NCBI GenBank assembly: GCA_911728455.2
Contig: OU452233.1
Location: 8,847,505-8,911,504 of the forward strand
Reading direction: 5' to 3'
DNA from: Marthasterias glacialis
Lineage: Eukaryota; Echinodermata; Asteroidea; Forcipulatida; Asteriidae
DNA length: 64,000 nt
Shown: piece by piece, positions 37,129 through 48,697 of the stretch
Layout of the letters: each line of letters starts with the position of its first letter
How positions within the stretch are numbered: the first letter of the stretch is position 1
Notes under the pieces: model-generated
The model's database searches: none
Seen by the model: the letters and a program-made list of their open reading frames with translations, nothing else
Told to the model about the DNA's origin: nothing
Program-made: the position numbers and the translations under genes

Positions 37129-37903
37129 TAGACCGATTGCGCGACCCACGTCACGTGACCTATTGTGAGTATTAAATGTAACCAAACACGACGTCCTCCA
37201 TAGGAAAATGCGGTACGGTACATGATGATTGTTGCATTTGTTTATTCGATCGAAGTTTTTCTTTCTCGAAATCTGTGAAAAATATTCCAGAGTTTGTACT
37301 AGAGAGACCTTCCAGTGGCTGAATAAAGCCAGTAAGGACAGTTCCAGAAAGTCTTGAAAATTGTACAAGTAATGTGTACGATGTGTACTTGCACGGTGGA
37401 ACGTTTAGGCCAGACGATCGCAATCACACACTTTTCAACACAAGAATTTCACAGTTTTGAAGCTGAATCATCCAAAAGAAAATTGTTTCCCAAAACTGTG
37501 TGATTCCTTTGCCTATTTAAAATTTCGCAAGGCTAGGTATAAATAGCTCACCTTTTCAACGTTTTTACCTTTTTTTTTACAGACTGTGATTAAGGCCTGC
37601 ATTACAAACAAAATAACAGGCGGTTGGCTACATAGTCGTCCGATGCCGGTAGTGCAAAACTCAAAATAAACCTCTTTTGTAGTATAATACTGGTAGTTTA
37701 TGAAACAGTAATGTGATTAAAATCGATGTCACAAGTACAACTTTAAAAGGGCTTAGTGTGTTATTACTACCAAAAGCCGACTTTTGGGTGTGACTCTGTC
37801 GGTCACAGCATGTATTTGCACGTAGTTTGCCATCAGCTGAGATGACGTAGTACCCACTACAGGTCACGTGACGACATGTAAACATTGGTCGCGCAATCGG
37901 TCT
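37129..37903. mobile_element. TIR transposon, family TAGACCGATTGCGCGACC (copy 1)
   Basis: The left end reads TAGACCGATTGCGCGACC and the right end GGTCGCGCAATCGGTCT. A CACGTG-rich sub-terminal region is shared with copy 2 at 60232-61020. The interior is also shared: GCGGTACGGTACATGATGAT, TTATTCGATCGAAGTTTTTC, GGCTGAATAAAGCC, CACTTTTCAACACAAGAATT. No intact transposase is visible. It lies just upstream of EMC5 exon 1, within about 130 bp of its ATG. Confidence 0.75.
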
Positions 37904-37907
37904 GTTG

Positions 37908-38960
37908 GGCTCACTAACTAGTGCCTAATTATAACACTTTATATGGCGTGACTTTTGTCTCTTTTGAATGGAACTTTTAATGAAAATTGACGAAACAAAA
38001 TGTACCTCACATTCAAATTACACCATATAAAGTGTTCTAAATCGGCACTAATTAGTGAGCCCAATTAGATGCAGTGTTATGATGTTGTCCTCTGAGAGTT
38101 AGATAATACAAATTAAATATGAATAAATTATGTGAGGTACAATTGTTTTTAAAGGGACACCCTTCGTAAAGTTGTATTCAAAATTCGTTTCAAAAGTGAC
38201 GAAAATCAAACTGTATTATAAAGTGTTGTAATTAGGCACTAATTAGAACCGCCGTAACTATAGGGTAAAATTTAAGGGGGGCACTAGGGGGACCTTTTTT
38301 TGCCAATTAAAACTGTTGTGTCCGTTTGTATGATGGCCCTGAAGGCACATCGCATATCGCAAACGTGTGTGCACACGTATGCGATGTCGTGAAATTTATC
38401 GCGAATAATGTGCGCACACGGGTGCGCTATCGCGAAATTTATCGCAAACGATGTGCGTGTGCGCACATTCGCGATAAATTTCACGTATAGATATAGAATA
38501 AAAAGTCTTTTTATTCTATATCTATGATTTCAAGACATCGCACACGCTTGTGCGCACATATTCGCGATAAATTTCACGACATCGCATACGTATGTGCACA
38601 CGTTTGCGATATGCGATGTACCTTCAGGGCCACCATACGTTTGTATTTTTACTAAACAAGCCCATTTTCAGCGCTCTTCTGACAAAATACACCTTTAAAA
38701 CAATTATAAAAAGAAGCGAAAGTCACGCGATATAAAGTGTTCTAATTAGGCACTAATTAGTGAGCCCAATTAGCTGCAACGGAATAATTAGATGTAATAA
38801 TGACGTCTTTAGGATTAGATAATAAAAAATAAATATCATTAAATTATGTGAGGTACATTTTGTTCAAAAGAGACGCCCTTCGTCAATTTGTATTTCAAAA
38901 GTGATGAAAGTCACACCATATACATATTTGGGGAGTTTAAAAAACCATTATGTAGTCAGC
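37908..38960. repeat. Repeat block with TTAGGCACTAATTAGTGAGC motifs
   Basis: The motif TAATTAGGCACTAATTAGTG or its reverse, next to (T)ATAAAGTGTT, occurs at about 37908-37955, 38020-38070, 38215-38250 and 38725-38775 in both orientations. GTGAGGTACA and AGACGCCCTTCGT blocks recur as well. It appears to be several overlapping inverted-repeat elements. Confidence 0.5.
38331..38637. mobile_element. 307-bp palindromic element rich in alternating purine-pyrimidine
   Basis: Outer arms GGCCCTGAAGGCACATCGC / GCGATGTACCTTCAGGGCC, inner CGCAAACG, TGTGCGCACA and GATAAATTTC blocks, and an ATAGATATAGAATAAAAAG / CTTTTTATTCTATATCTAT centre. CGTTTGTA flanks it on both sides (38323-38330, 38638-38645). Depending on where the ends are placed, the duplication is 6 or 8 bp. 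It sits within another repeat, related to 53838-53945. Confidence 0.8.
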
Positions 38961-40060
38961 TATCGTGACTAAGTCCATAATGTCTCGTAATGACTCGAAC
39001 TTGTTAACACTACAGAAAGAAAAGATAACATCTAAATAATAACAACAAAATAGTGGTTAATTTTCAATCAACTAGTGTAGTAAATTTTGTCGTTCCCTTT
39101 GACTGGTGTGGTCTATAGAGAATTCGCGGCTGGCCGGTCTTGCTAATTCGTGGCTAGCTTCAGCCAAGTTTTTTAGATGCACGGTCTAATTTATGGCCGA
39201 TTTGACCAGAAAATTTAGATTTAAATTTTACATAGCTATTTTTTCTACTTCATTTTCACAGATTTGAAAAAGTTATAAGCCAAAAAACTGTCAATGATAA
39301 GTGGTAGGTCAACTAAAAATGAATTTCTTTCGGGATCCCGACATTCAATCACGTCCCTTGGCCATGTACAAACAGCTATGCATGTAAGAAAGTTTAATGT
39401 ACGTTTTCCGGTTTGAAACAGCACCATCTGCCACAATTCGTTCCGAGAATGAATTGTAATGCTGATAGTAAAATTAAAGATGGTAGTAAAACTATTCAAC
39501 TTAAACTGACAGTGTCTTTATGGTTATGGCAGGCATGTGTCTTTAAAGATTAACTATCACCCGGATACTGCACACGGCGCATTTGCGGTCAAATCCCCCA
39601 TTTGCCCCTCCCCCGTTGATACCCGTGCCCCGGGTGCCCTCCATTTGAAATCTGGACTTTTGAGATCAAAAACTACCAGAGTAAAATGTTACATTTTGTA
39701 AGCTTTTATTTGGTAATTTAAATTTTCAATTTTTGTGTATACTTTTTGGGTTTTTACAGTACACACGCAGGCAGTGTAGGCCTATTTGTTTTTACCTCCA
39801 TGTCAGATTATCTTATACAAAATAGTGAACGGCATAACAAGAGAGTTGAAAAGGGGCTTGTTTAGGAAAAGCGAACATTTATATTTGGCCAGACGTGCCC
39901 TTAGAAAAAATAGTGCACCCCCTTGTCCCCCCCCCCAAATATATTTTACCCTAGGTTCGCCGCTAATGTGCCGTGTTCGTAAAACTGTGACGTGACCGCT
40001 GGTGCACACGCGCGCACACGCGCACAATAACTGGATTATTTCATTTGCTGCTACAAAATA

Positions 40061-40990
40061 GACCGATCCATTAAGCCCCGCCCCCATACGTTTTGACCAA
40101 TCACAGCCTTGGGTACGCCACCAAAAGTCCGACACAATAAAAATGTAAACATGCGTGCGCGTACTTGTAGCGCGCGTTCATGTCGTGCACTGTCAACCTC
40201 GTTCCCAGGGGTATTGCTCTCGCCGCGCCATTTATTTTGGTACCGAGGTAGGCTGGATCAAAACCCCTGGAATTGTGACAACAAAATCTCCCATAATATG
40301 GGAGATTTTAATTAGGCCTGTGGCCTATCCACTCGATGCGCCGCTCATGTATGGTATCCCGCAAAAGTGGCATCATTTATCATAAAGCAACTGGTCCCCT
40401 CTCATTTTTCTTTGATTTGTGACCTGTCTATGGTGACCGCGTAAAAACGAATCATTTGAATTATGATCGCGTCAAGATACTTGCATTTTGTAACGCGCGA
40501 ACTAATTCTGACACGCGCGTACCAAGCACCCTAAGGGCGCTCGAAAGTTTTAACAAGCATGCGCGCATAGCAGTTAGTTTTGGGAGCCAATCACCATTGT
40601 TGTTCGGCGCTTCCATTTCAGGGGGCAATTTTTTTTCTGCAGTTCAGAATTGCCGTCCTCGAATAAAAAAAAAAATCAGTTTTTTTAAGGATTCCTTTTT
40701 GAAATCGCTTCAAAGAAAAAAAATACCATTGAAAATCATAATGACAGTGGCAAATTCGGACTGCAGAAAAAAAAGCTTCGAGGGGTTTGATCAAGCCAAC
40801 CTCGGTACCAAAATAAATGGCGCGGCGATATCAATACCCCTGGGGTTGATTTCACAAAGCACAAAGATTCGTCTTAAGATGAGTGATTTGCATTGTGACA
40901 TCACACTTTGCTTATCAATTAAGAGTGATACGCAGTTAACAATCAAGCCCTGGGAACGAGGTTGATGCAGTGTGGCCATGGAGCTAATAG
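40061..40990. mobile_element. MITE, family GACCGATCCATTAAGCCCCG, disrupted copy
   Basis: The left end and AACATGCGTGCGCGTACTTG, GCGCGCGTTCATGTCGTGCA match the copy at 45762-46014. It is opened at 40193 by a second element; only a short right remnant (GCAGTGTGGC) continues after 40965. Confidence 0.6.
40194..40964. mobile_element. Nested TIR element, CAACCTCGTTCCCAGGG ends
   Basis: Termini CAACCTCGTTCCCAGGGGTA and CCCTGGGAACGAGGTTG. Sub-terminal arms (GCGCCATTTATTTTGGTACC / GGTACCAAAATAAATGGCGC) are also inverted. It is flanked by TGCACTGT (40186-40193) and TGCAGTGT (40966-40973). The uninterrupted relative at 45900-45920 has a single TGCAGTGT, so the insertion and its 7-8-bp duplication can be read directly. 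Confidence 0.75.
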
Positions 40991-41224
40991 ACCTTTCCAT
41001 TGATGATAAACCGTGCTGGTTGGTATGGACGGCCAAATGTAGCAAAACATTCAAGTCTTGTTGACAGACGTTGTGTCCAAATTCAACATTTTTGCAACTT
41101 TCTATTTAAAGAAAATACATCCCATCATTTGTTGGTTTGTTTCCAACAGCTTTTGAATTTTTTTTTAAATATTTGTGTAACATTTTTGAAAACTGTGATT
41201 ATCTGTTCGTGCTTTGCAATCATG

Positions 41225-41690
41225 GCTCCCCGTAGTTTTTCCATCTTGGTTGGCAACAACTCGGGCTGTGATGTTGCAAAAGAAAGGTCTATATTGATTG
41301 AAACTTGTTATGCTCCTCCCACAGACGTAGAACAAACATTGTTAGGGGAAAAGAAAATCGTGATAATCTTTATGGTCTTGCGTGATACTATTGACTATGT
41401 TAAATATTAGATTATTTGGAGGCTGCTCTCATCAGTGTAGATCAAGAGAAGGCCTTTGTCAGAATTAGCTGGGAATATAATGTTTACTGCTATGACCCAA
41501 AAGGGAATTCCTTCGACTTTAATTCAGTGAATTAAATTATTGTACAGCAATCCTCACTGTAAATTGTTAATAATTGTATTGGTTCTCCTGTTAGGTTGTG
41601 TAGATGGACAAGAATGTCCTCGGTCCCTCTCCTTTAATTCAATTTATGCCGAAGGATTAGTTCGGGTTGGAACTACATGATTGTAACTTA
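41225..41690 (+). pseudogene. Degenerate L1-type non-LTR retrotransposon reverse-transcriptase fragment
   Basis: One frame ends in VLRDTIDYVKY. After a frameshift it continues AALISVDQEKAF and ISWEYN, which is RT motif A (the catalytic-Asp block) of L1/Tx1-like LINEs, with the usual D after AF replaced by V. A further shifted frame reads KLLYSNPHCKLLI, which resembles the next RT block. Stops and frameshifts show it is dead. No 5' ORF1 or 3' tail is recognisable. Confidence 0.65.
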
Positions 41691-41699
41691 ACAGGCATT

Positions 41700-43370
41700 A
41701 TGTGGATGGTGTCGCGACTATAGGGGAAACATCTGTTCTAAGTCGGGCAGAGAGTGCTCATTATGAGTTAAAGGGAACAACAAAGTAAGTCGAAATAAAG
41801 GACAACCAAAATTATATTTCTCTAATCTCAGATAGTGTTATTTACATTCCCAAATTATTTACAATTTCACGGTTTCCTTTCAAATTTATCAAGCAAAACT
41901 AGACAACCACGTTGGCTTGTTCAACACACCTACTTCACTGAATCAATTTCACGTGTCCATCTCTAATTCCTTGACACAGTTCAATGAAGTCTAAAATTAA
42001 CCTTAACACCACAATTCAGTGGAATCTTGGATCTACTTCTTAGCAAGCTGTCCCAAAATGTATACCAATTCATGAGTCCAAATATGTCAAGTTTTCATCC
42101 ACCCGAATATCCAAAGCTTATTCCTATTAAATCATATCCTTTCCACAATACACTTCACGGGGATCTCAACCCGTCTGAAGTATCATTCCAATAAATCATA
42201 TGTAAAGGTCGAATTTCATATTAAATCTCAAATCCAATAATATCGACCCATTTAAATCACAGCTATTTCACTTACAGCCAAATCTCAGTATTTGAGTCTC
42301 TGAATCCAGTTATTCTGGGTCTAACCTCGTCTTCGAAATGTGCCCGTCAGCGGGCAGGAACTCAGCAACCGGTCCTTGGCAAACGAGGTGGTAAACCCCT
42401 TGTACTCCAAACAGGTTCCACCTCGGTGTAGTCATTCACGACTGCGCACAATCAAATGCTCTCTGAAACACCCAGACTCTTGGCCATCTTTAAGTCCAAA
42501 TACATAACCCGAAATCTGATAATTTCACATTTCTAACACATCATCTAAACTTCGAAATCTTTCAAAAAAAGTCATTTCGACAAATTTAGTTTCACGCCAA
42601 ATTCTTGCAAAACTACTTGGAATCTCACAATGTGAAATCCGGTCTCAATAAATCTCCATCATAATAGTCTCGCCTTCAATGTCAAAATCTAAAATACAAT
42701 TCCATATTTCAATTCTAACCACAATTCCATTATTTCAATCTGAATGTGGATAACACACATCCAAAAATCACGCAACCAACCAAACAATTCCTTATCAATC
42801 TCTTAAAATTGAAGCATTCGCAATAAAAGAATTGAACTTGGCAGTTAGTCTTGTCTCTGTTCGTCTTGCTGTCGCCCGGTGCCTGGTCCAAATATCCGTC
42901 CTCAAGGGATGCCCAAAATGGCATAAGAGTAACGAAAATGGCACAAATTTCACGCAGAAATCTCAGCAAAAGCCCAAAGTACAATTAGCACTGCTTTGCA
43001 CAGAAGCCAAAAGGGGTGCGTAAACTGGGTGCACAAAATTCACGAAGCACAAAATTATCTCAGCAGCGATCGAATACACTGGTAGCTCTCTCTGACCGGG
43101 CAGACAGGTCCACACACTCTGATGTCTATCAGTGTTCTGGTATGCTGGGCTATACACCCTAACTTAAATATATCAGTTAACAAAACAATGCAAATTCCTA
43201 AAGTAATTCCTACGGTGAAAAGATCTATACTGACTGTAACTACGGCCCTATACTGGAAAACTCTGGTACTAGGAGGGATACGAACTAACTAAAGACTATT
43301 GTGTTCCTACACTTAAAGGAGTTTATCAACAAAATAATAAATAAAAATATAACTAAAAGTACAGTTACTC
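41700..43370. other. AT-rich interval without recognised genes
   Basis: No exon, RNA gene or clear repeat end was found. A local feature is the recurring CACGAA/TTTCACG wording around 42950-43050. It could be a decayed retroelement continuing from the LINE relic, but nothing shows this directly. Confidence 0.3.
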
Positions 43371-43377
43371 ATAACAG

Positions 43378-43520
43378 ATGGTGGATGGGTGGGTTGATGG
43401 ATGGGTGTTGGGGTGGGTGGGTTGATGGATGGGTGTGTGGGTGGGTGGGTGGATGGGTATAGATAAAGATAGATAGATGGATGGACAGAAATATAGATAA
43501 ATAAATAAATAAACGAAATA
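43378..43520 (+). repeat. GGGTGGATGG / GATA simple repeats
   Basis: Runs of GGGTGGGTGGATGG shade into ATAGATAGATGGATGG and AATAAATAAATAA. Apparent His/Pro/Thr-rich reading frames on the other strand are by-products. Confidence 0.85.
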
Positions 43521-45240
43521 GTTTACATTAAAAAAGAATAACAATAAATAGTAATAAATAGACACATTTAAGTAACTATAATAAATAAACAAGCACATGT
43601 GCTTTCCGGGCTCTCACGGTATAGCTACAGCAAATTGATTGTTTGAATCGACAACTGAATTTCCGTTAAAGCACTTGGAGAAATGGAAGTGTTAAGCGAG
43701 CGGGGGAGTTGTGCGACGGAACAAAAAAACAAAAAAACAAAAAAACAAAAAAAAGTAAGAAAATGAAAAAAAAAAAAGGGAAAAAGAAAAAAAAGGAAAG
43801 ACATCCACTCACAAGCTTTTTCAATCAACCAGTTACCTCGCATAAGATCAAAGTTTCACCAGAAGTGTATAATTCAAACAGTTTTGCCGTTGTCAGAATA
43901 GAATAGATTAGATTGCATGTCATTGGGAATTCCAGCTTATTATCCTTGGTCTAAAGCCGAGTAGACCAAGATTTTACGTGAGTCCGTACGGACATTGAGA
44001 TGTCTCTTTGGCATTTTCCATTATGAAGATTTTGTTTTTTAACATTTTGAAAATACGTTTTCAGGTGCTGGTTAAAGTTAATCCAATGTTGACCAAAAAA
44101 CCTCTTGGCTTTACCCCCTACTTATACATACTGCTTATCTAGCGCCTAGGCCTGCGGTAATCAGTCAGGTACAATATTTTCTCTGAACACATGTGGCGAG
44201 ACAACAAATTGTTTTAAATTAAAATACAATGTAGAATGATTAGGCCTCTCCTCGGCAGTTAGAATTGAAAGAGCCAAGCTATAAACAAAGTTACTGCAGA
44301 TTAGATTGTCGTAGGGACCGTCAACAGGGAATTTTCTTGTATTTCTACTAGCTAATATTGTTACTGGGTTTTGAGGCATTGCATGGTGAGGTACCGTATC
44401 AATGCATATTCGGTTTTCGGAAACACCATGTGTATATATACCTACTTTGCTATATAGATTGTTCTTGCGAGAGAACTCGTCGTATTATTTAGTTTACTAC
44501 CGCAGAGTAGATTTGGGAATTCAGGGAGCCAAATATGAATAAAAAACAACCACAAATCAAGCGGTCAGGGACAACAAAAGTAATCTGAATTACTGATGCT
44601 CGGAAGCATTCTGCCCCATATGAGCTATGATAACAAGAGGATTAACTCAAACACAGAGGACAGGGACATGCACTCGAAAACGTGAACATTCAACGTGGAC
44701 CTTCATAATAAGTAAAGTAAGGTTTCAGACTGATACTAATAAAAAAATATAAAAAATCGATGTATACTAATCCTATAAGGGTATGTTCTCCCCCCCCTTT
44801 CTTGGTTTTGTTCCCTTCCTGCATGCTCCGCCCTCGATCACCCCCTCAGTTTTCAATGATGTATTTCCTTTTCCTTGATGTATTCGGTGATTTATCTACT
44901 TATTTTATTGTTTACTGATTTTCCGTTAAGGAATAATTTTTCATTCATGTTTTTACATACTTGTTTCGTTGTAATTTTTGTTTGATTTGTATTGGTCAAA
45001 TAAATAATGATAATAATAATAATGACTGAATACATGTACATACCGGTACTCAATGTAAAGTCTATTAGTACGCGCAACCATGGGCATCGCATGGAATTTG
45101 ACCCTTCGCAAAATGGAGCCTTCGTGAAAGGAATAGAAAAAATAAATAAAAAAAAAAAAAAAACAGAAAAGTTTCACGGGTTTTCCTACATTATTACTTT
45201 TTTATTTTTTTTTTATTTAACAAAAAGGGCATTTGTGGAT

Positions 45241-45415
45241 TGGAATAAAAGAGTAGTGACACGGCCGTTTAAAACCTTGCAAAGTTGTGGCCGTGCGATA
45301 AAGGAACTCGCCTTCAGCTTGCACCTCGCCTTCGGGTAAGTCCTTTATCACACTGCGACGACCCTGCCGGTTTTAGACGGTTGTTTAAGACACCGGTCAT
45401 CACTCTTTTAATCTC
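45241..45415. mobile_element. Inverted-repeat element, family GGGAATAAAAGAGTGGT, second copy
   Basis: Ends GGAATAAAAGAGTAGTGACA and GTCATCACTCTTTTA, with inner ACGGCCGTTTAAAACC / GGTTTTAGACGG and TTTATCACAC. The centre reads CTCGCCTTC twice. Confidence 0.55.
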
Positions 45416-45761
45416 TTATAAATATAAGGCGTTATCTATCACCATCAATAATTTTGAGCCAGTGGGCTCAAACTGAGATTCCACAGAATAAGGTCGAATA
45501 AAAGGTATAATTCTTAATGACATGCAAATCGAAAAACAACATATATGATACTGATCGCGGGGCAGGGGAGTTTCTCACAGCCCCGCCCCCACCACACATT
45601 CACAGCCACCATGCCACTGGCAATTTCTCAATCTGCCAAAGATGACATGGGATACCAGAACTTGGAGTGCCACGGGATTTTGTTTCCCTACCACACAGAT
45701 CAATGTAACCACCAACTCCGAATTGAAGGGGCACACTGCGAGCCAAAACAATGACGTAATA

Positions 45762-46014
45762 GACCGAACCATTCAGCTCCACTCCTTACGTGTTGACGAA
45801 TAACATCCTTGGTTACGCCACCGAAAGTATGACAGAAATCCCACACGATAAAATCCCATTGGAAAATGTAAACATGCGTGCGCGTACTTAAAGCGCGCGT
45901 TCATCTCGTGCAGTGTGGCATTGAAGAGACGCACATTGTGCTGCCTATAGTGGTGATGTGGCCAATGCTGTGATTTTTGTCAATATTTTTGGGGTGGTGC
46001 TTAATGGATCCCTC
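45762..46014. mobile_element. MITE, family GACCGATCCATTAAGCCCCG, intact relative
   Basis: Left end GACCGAACCATTCAGCTCCA, right end TGCTTAATGGATC. Shares AACATGCGTGCGCGTACTTA with 40061-40190 and serves as the empty-site reference for the nested element there. Confidence 0.55.
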
Positions 46015-46159
46015 TATTGCTACGGTTCTTTACGTGTCAGCATTGTTATCAAACAATAGCCAAACATTATCAGGCTATGCAGAAAACACTCATTACAAGA
46101 ACAATTGTGCTCTCTCCGTTTAAAACTTGTTTAGTTATTGGCAGTGTAATTTTGTAGCG

Positions 46160-46700
46160 TGTCTAGGCTGAGTGGTTTTATAGTGCATCGGACTCAAGTC
46201 ATCAGGATGTGGGTTCGAATCTCGGTCATGACACTAATTGTGTTCTTAAATACACCTATTTCTACCACAAAAACGGTCACAGAATTATAGAATGCGTCCT
46301 TATTCGTTTACAAAATCAGAACAGTCGGTGCCTGAGAGTTGTCTCCAGAAATTCTAAAGAATAGTGACGTCACAGGAAGTACTCCTCTGCCAAAAGGCTG
46401 TTTGTTGTTACTCATTGAAGCATTGCTCAGTGCAGACCATTCGGGGACTCAGTACTTCCAGTGACGTCATGATTTGTTTGCTGCCCTCATTTCCGGGATA
46501 TTGATAAATTTAGGCGGCGGGCTACTTAAAGGAGTAAAAACTCCCTGCAGATATCACTTCTTTTGTCAACTTAATGTCACAATAGAGAAGTTTGTCCGAT
46601 GCAATAATTATAGAAAGCAAAAAAACTAAACAATAACGTCAACATCAATCACCATGGCCCATCCTCTATAAGCAAGACACTTAACTATAATTGCTTCAAA
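46160..46700 (+). mobile_element. SINE family A copy split by an insertion
   Basis: The head (CTAGGCTGAGTGG ... GTGGGTTCGAATCTCGGTCA) runs to TTGTGTTCTTAA at about 46259. The expected continuation GCAAGACACTTAACTATAAT appears only at 46670. The ~410 bp between contain an inverted pair, AGTGACGTCACAGGAAGTAC / AGTACTTCCAGTGACGTCA, at 46364-46467. Confidence 0.55.
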
Positions 46701-47737
46701 TAGGGGAAGAGACAATTATGTTTGTCTCGAAAGGGATTCATTTACGCCTCACCGTTCTAAGCTGTGCTGTTAAAATACTTGCGTTTATATCCTATGTCTT
46801 GTTTCTACGCATTGGGGCAGGTTTCTATCCCTTCAAAAAGTAGCCCATACCTCGAGTGACCTCTGGGCCTTATGGCCGAATTGCACAAAACAATATTGTT
46901 TAAAAAGTAACTGTAAGTCCAACATTATTTTTAATTTCAAGTCCGATTCATTTCTGCACCAAAGAATTTCAGAGCGAAAGTATTTTTAAATTTATACTAA
47001 AACATTTCACATCAAATCGTTCCTTACAATTTTTTTGCAGTCATAACTTATAAAACCCAATAGCACTCTAGCTTAGCTGTTGCAAGTTTTTAAGCTGGCC
47101 CATCCTAACTAATCCGGGAACAAAAGGCCTTTGTCCAAATGATCCAGGATTAACAATCACCCATCTGTCCCAAAAGCGCCTGGTGATCATGAATATGCCT
47201 GTGACGTAGCCTGGCTGTGTGTATTGACCGGTTGATAATGATGCTCATTATAACTCTGTCAAGAACCGAAAGGTTCTTAGCAGCTCTCGGGGAGTTAAAT
47301 TGATAGGTGCTCCCTTATTGTTTGGCACCAATGTGAAGTTACTGATATGTTTATTACACAATATTCACGATGAAGGCGCATGGGATGCATTCGTAACCTT
47401 CAAAGAAAAACGGTTGCCATAGTTGTATGACGTAGTCCCACTTGCCGGCCATCGCCATCACGGCCTATGTGCATGCGCACCTCATCCTAGGCACGCAGGA
47501 CTACCCTCAGCGTTAGCGCTGTGGCCAAAAGTTATTTAAAGTGTCATAATGATGAATGCTTGAGCCAGTAGTAAGCTATCTGGGCAGTGAGAGTATAGTA
47601 GCTTGTCTGATGCTTGAAACGCCACGAGCATGAGATAGATAAAGCTATACCGACACATCACTGAAATCTGCTGGGTTGTGTACGGTGTTCCTGCCTTCAA
47701 GATCAAAAAGGGGAAACCGGTCAAAGCTTCAACCGAC

Positions 47738-48697
47738 ATGGCCGAGCCTATCCTCCTTCTACGCATCATCAAAACCATTGTAGGGTTGCTTGGGATGGTC
47801 GGGAATGGCATCGTGTGCGTTGTCATTTACAAGAACAAGTTTATGCACACCCTGACCAACGCCTTCATCTTCAACCAGGCCGTCCTGGACTGCTTGTGCT
47901 CACTGATGCTCATACTCAGCAGTAACATCATGGTTGCCGACCCGCTCCCGGACACCACCTGGTATCACTTCGTCTGCCACATCTGGGCCTCCAATCTGTT
48001 CCTCTGGGTTTTCTTCACCTCGTCCACCATAAACCTGCTGTCGTTGACGTGTGAAAGGTACATTGCCATCGTGTATCCCTTTCGCTACCAAAGCCTGTAC
48101 ACGACCCAGTTTGTGAAGGTCATTATGGTGTCCATTTGGTTGTCCGGTCTCATCCTGGACGGGGCGTACACAGCGGCTGTTAACACCTACCAAGACGGAC
48201 AGTGTTTTTACAGCTTCTCGGTTGCGTCCCGCACTGCCGGTATAGTGTTTATCCTGGTGAAGTTTTGCGTACCTGCCGTCTTCATGCTGTTTGTGTACAT
48301 TCATATCACCGTGGAGCTAAAGCGAAGCGCCAGACGAGTGGGCGTTGCCGCGGTGCACACAATATCTGCGACCACCTCCAACACGGCTAACAACGAGAAC
48401 CAGGAGCAATCTCTGCTCCGTGCCCGTCGAAACACCTTCAAGATGCTCTTCATCGTCTTCATCACCTTTCTGGTCTGTTGGACTCCGAACCAAGTCATCT
48501 TCTTCATGTTCAACTTCGGCTGGAATTTGGATTTCAACGGAGCCATCTACATTGCTTCTGTTTCCCTGGTAGCTTTCAACTCTTGTGTGAATCCTTTCAT
48601 TTATGCCTTCAAGTACAAGCAGTTCAGGCGGGGATTCCTGGTGACGATCGGCATGGCAGGACGGGCAGATCAGCATCCCTCCACATCCATTTATTAA
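47738..48697 (+). CDS. Class A (rhodopsin-like) G protein-coupled receptor, single exon
   Basis: An intronless 319-residue seven-helix receptor. It shows GN at 22-23 in TM1, LxxxD-type NQAVLD with D51 in TM2, C80 and C156 for the TM3-ECL2 disulfide, and ERY at 106-108 (the DRY position). TM6 has CWTP at 247-250, and TM7 has NPFIY at 285-289 followed by a basic FKYKQFRRGF helix-8 region. The ATG at 47738 has a good context (accgacATGg). The frame stays open upstream to a TAG at 47636 but has no other ATG there. The extracellular N-terminus before TM1 is very short and lacks an N-glycosylation sequon, so an upstream exon cannot be excluded. The third loop is Asn/Thr-rich. The general look is that of peptide/amine-type orphan receptors, which are often single-exon and lineage-expanded in echinoderms. 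No ligand can be assigned. Confidence 0.93.
   Translation: MAEPILLLRIIKTIVGLLGMVGNGIVCVVIYKNKFMHTLTNAFIFNQAVLDCLCSLMLILSSNIMVADPLPDTTWYHFVCHIWASNLFLWVFFTSSTINLLSLTCERYIAIVYPFRYQSLYTTQFVKVIMVSIWLSGLILDGAYTAAVNTYQDGQCFYSFSVASRTAGIVFILVKFCVPAVFMLFVYIHITVELKRSARRVGVAAVHTISATTSNTANNENQEQSLLRARRNTFKMLFIVFITFLVCWTPNQVIFFMFNFGWNLDFNGAIYIASVSLVAFNSCVNPFIYAFKYKQFRRGFLVTIGMAGRADQHPSTSIY

Noticed and set aside
43365..43598. A His/Pro/Thr-rich protein on the minus strand
   Set aside because: It is a translation of the GGGTGGATGG/GATA simple repeat.
47678..47737. 20-residue N-terminal extension of the GPCR starting at GTG
   Set aside because: It is not an ATG start; the first in-frame ATG is at 47738 with a good context, so the extension is treated as untranslated.
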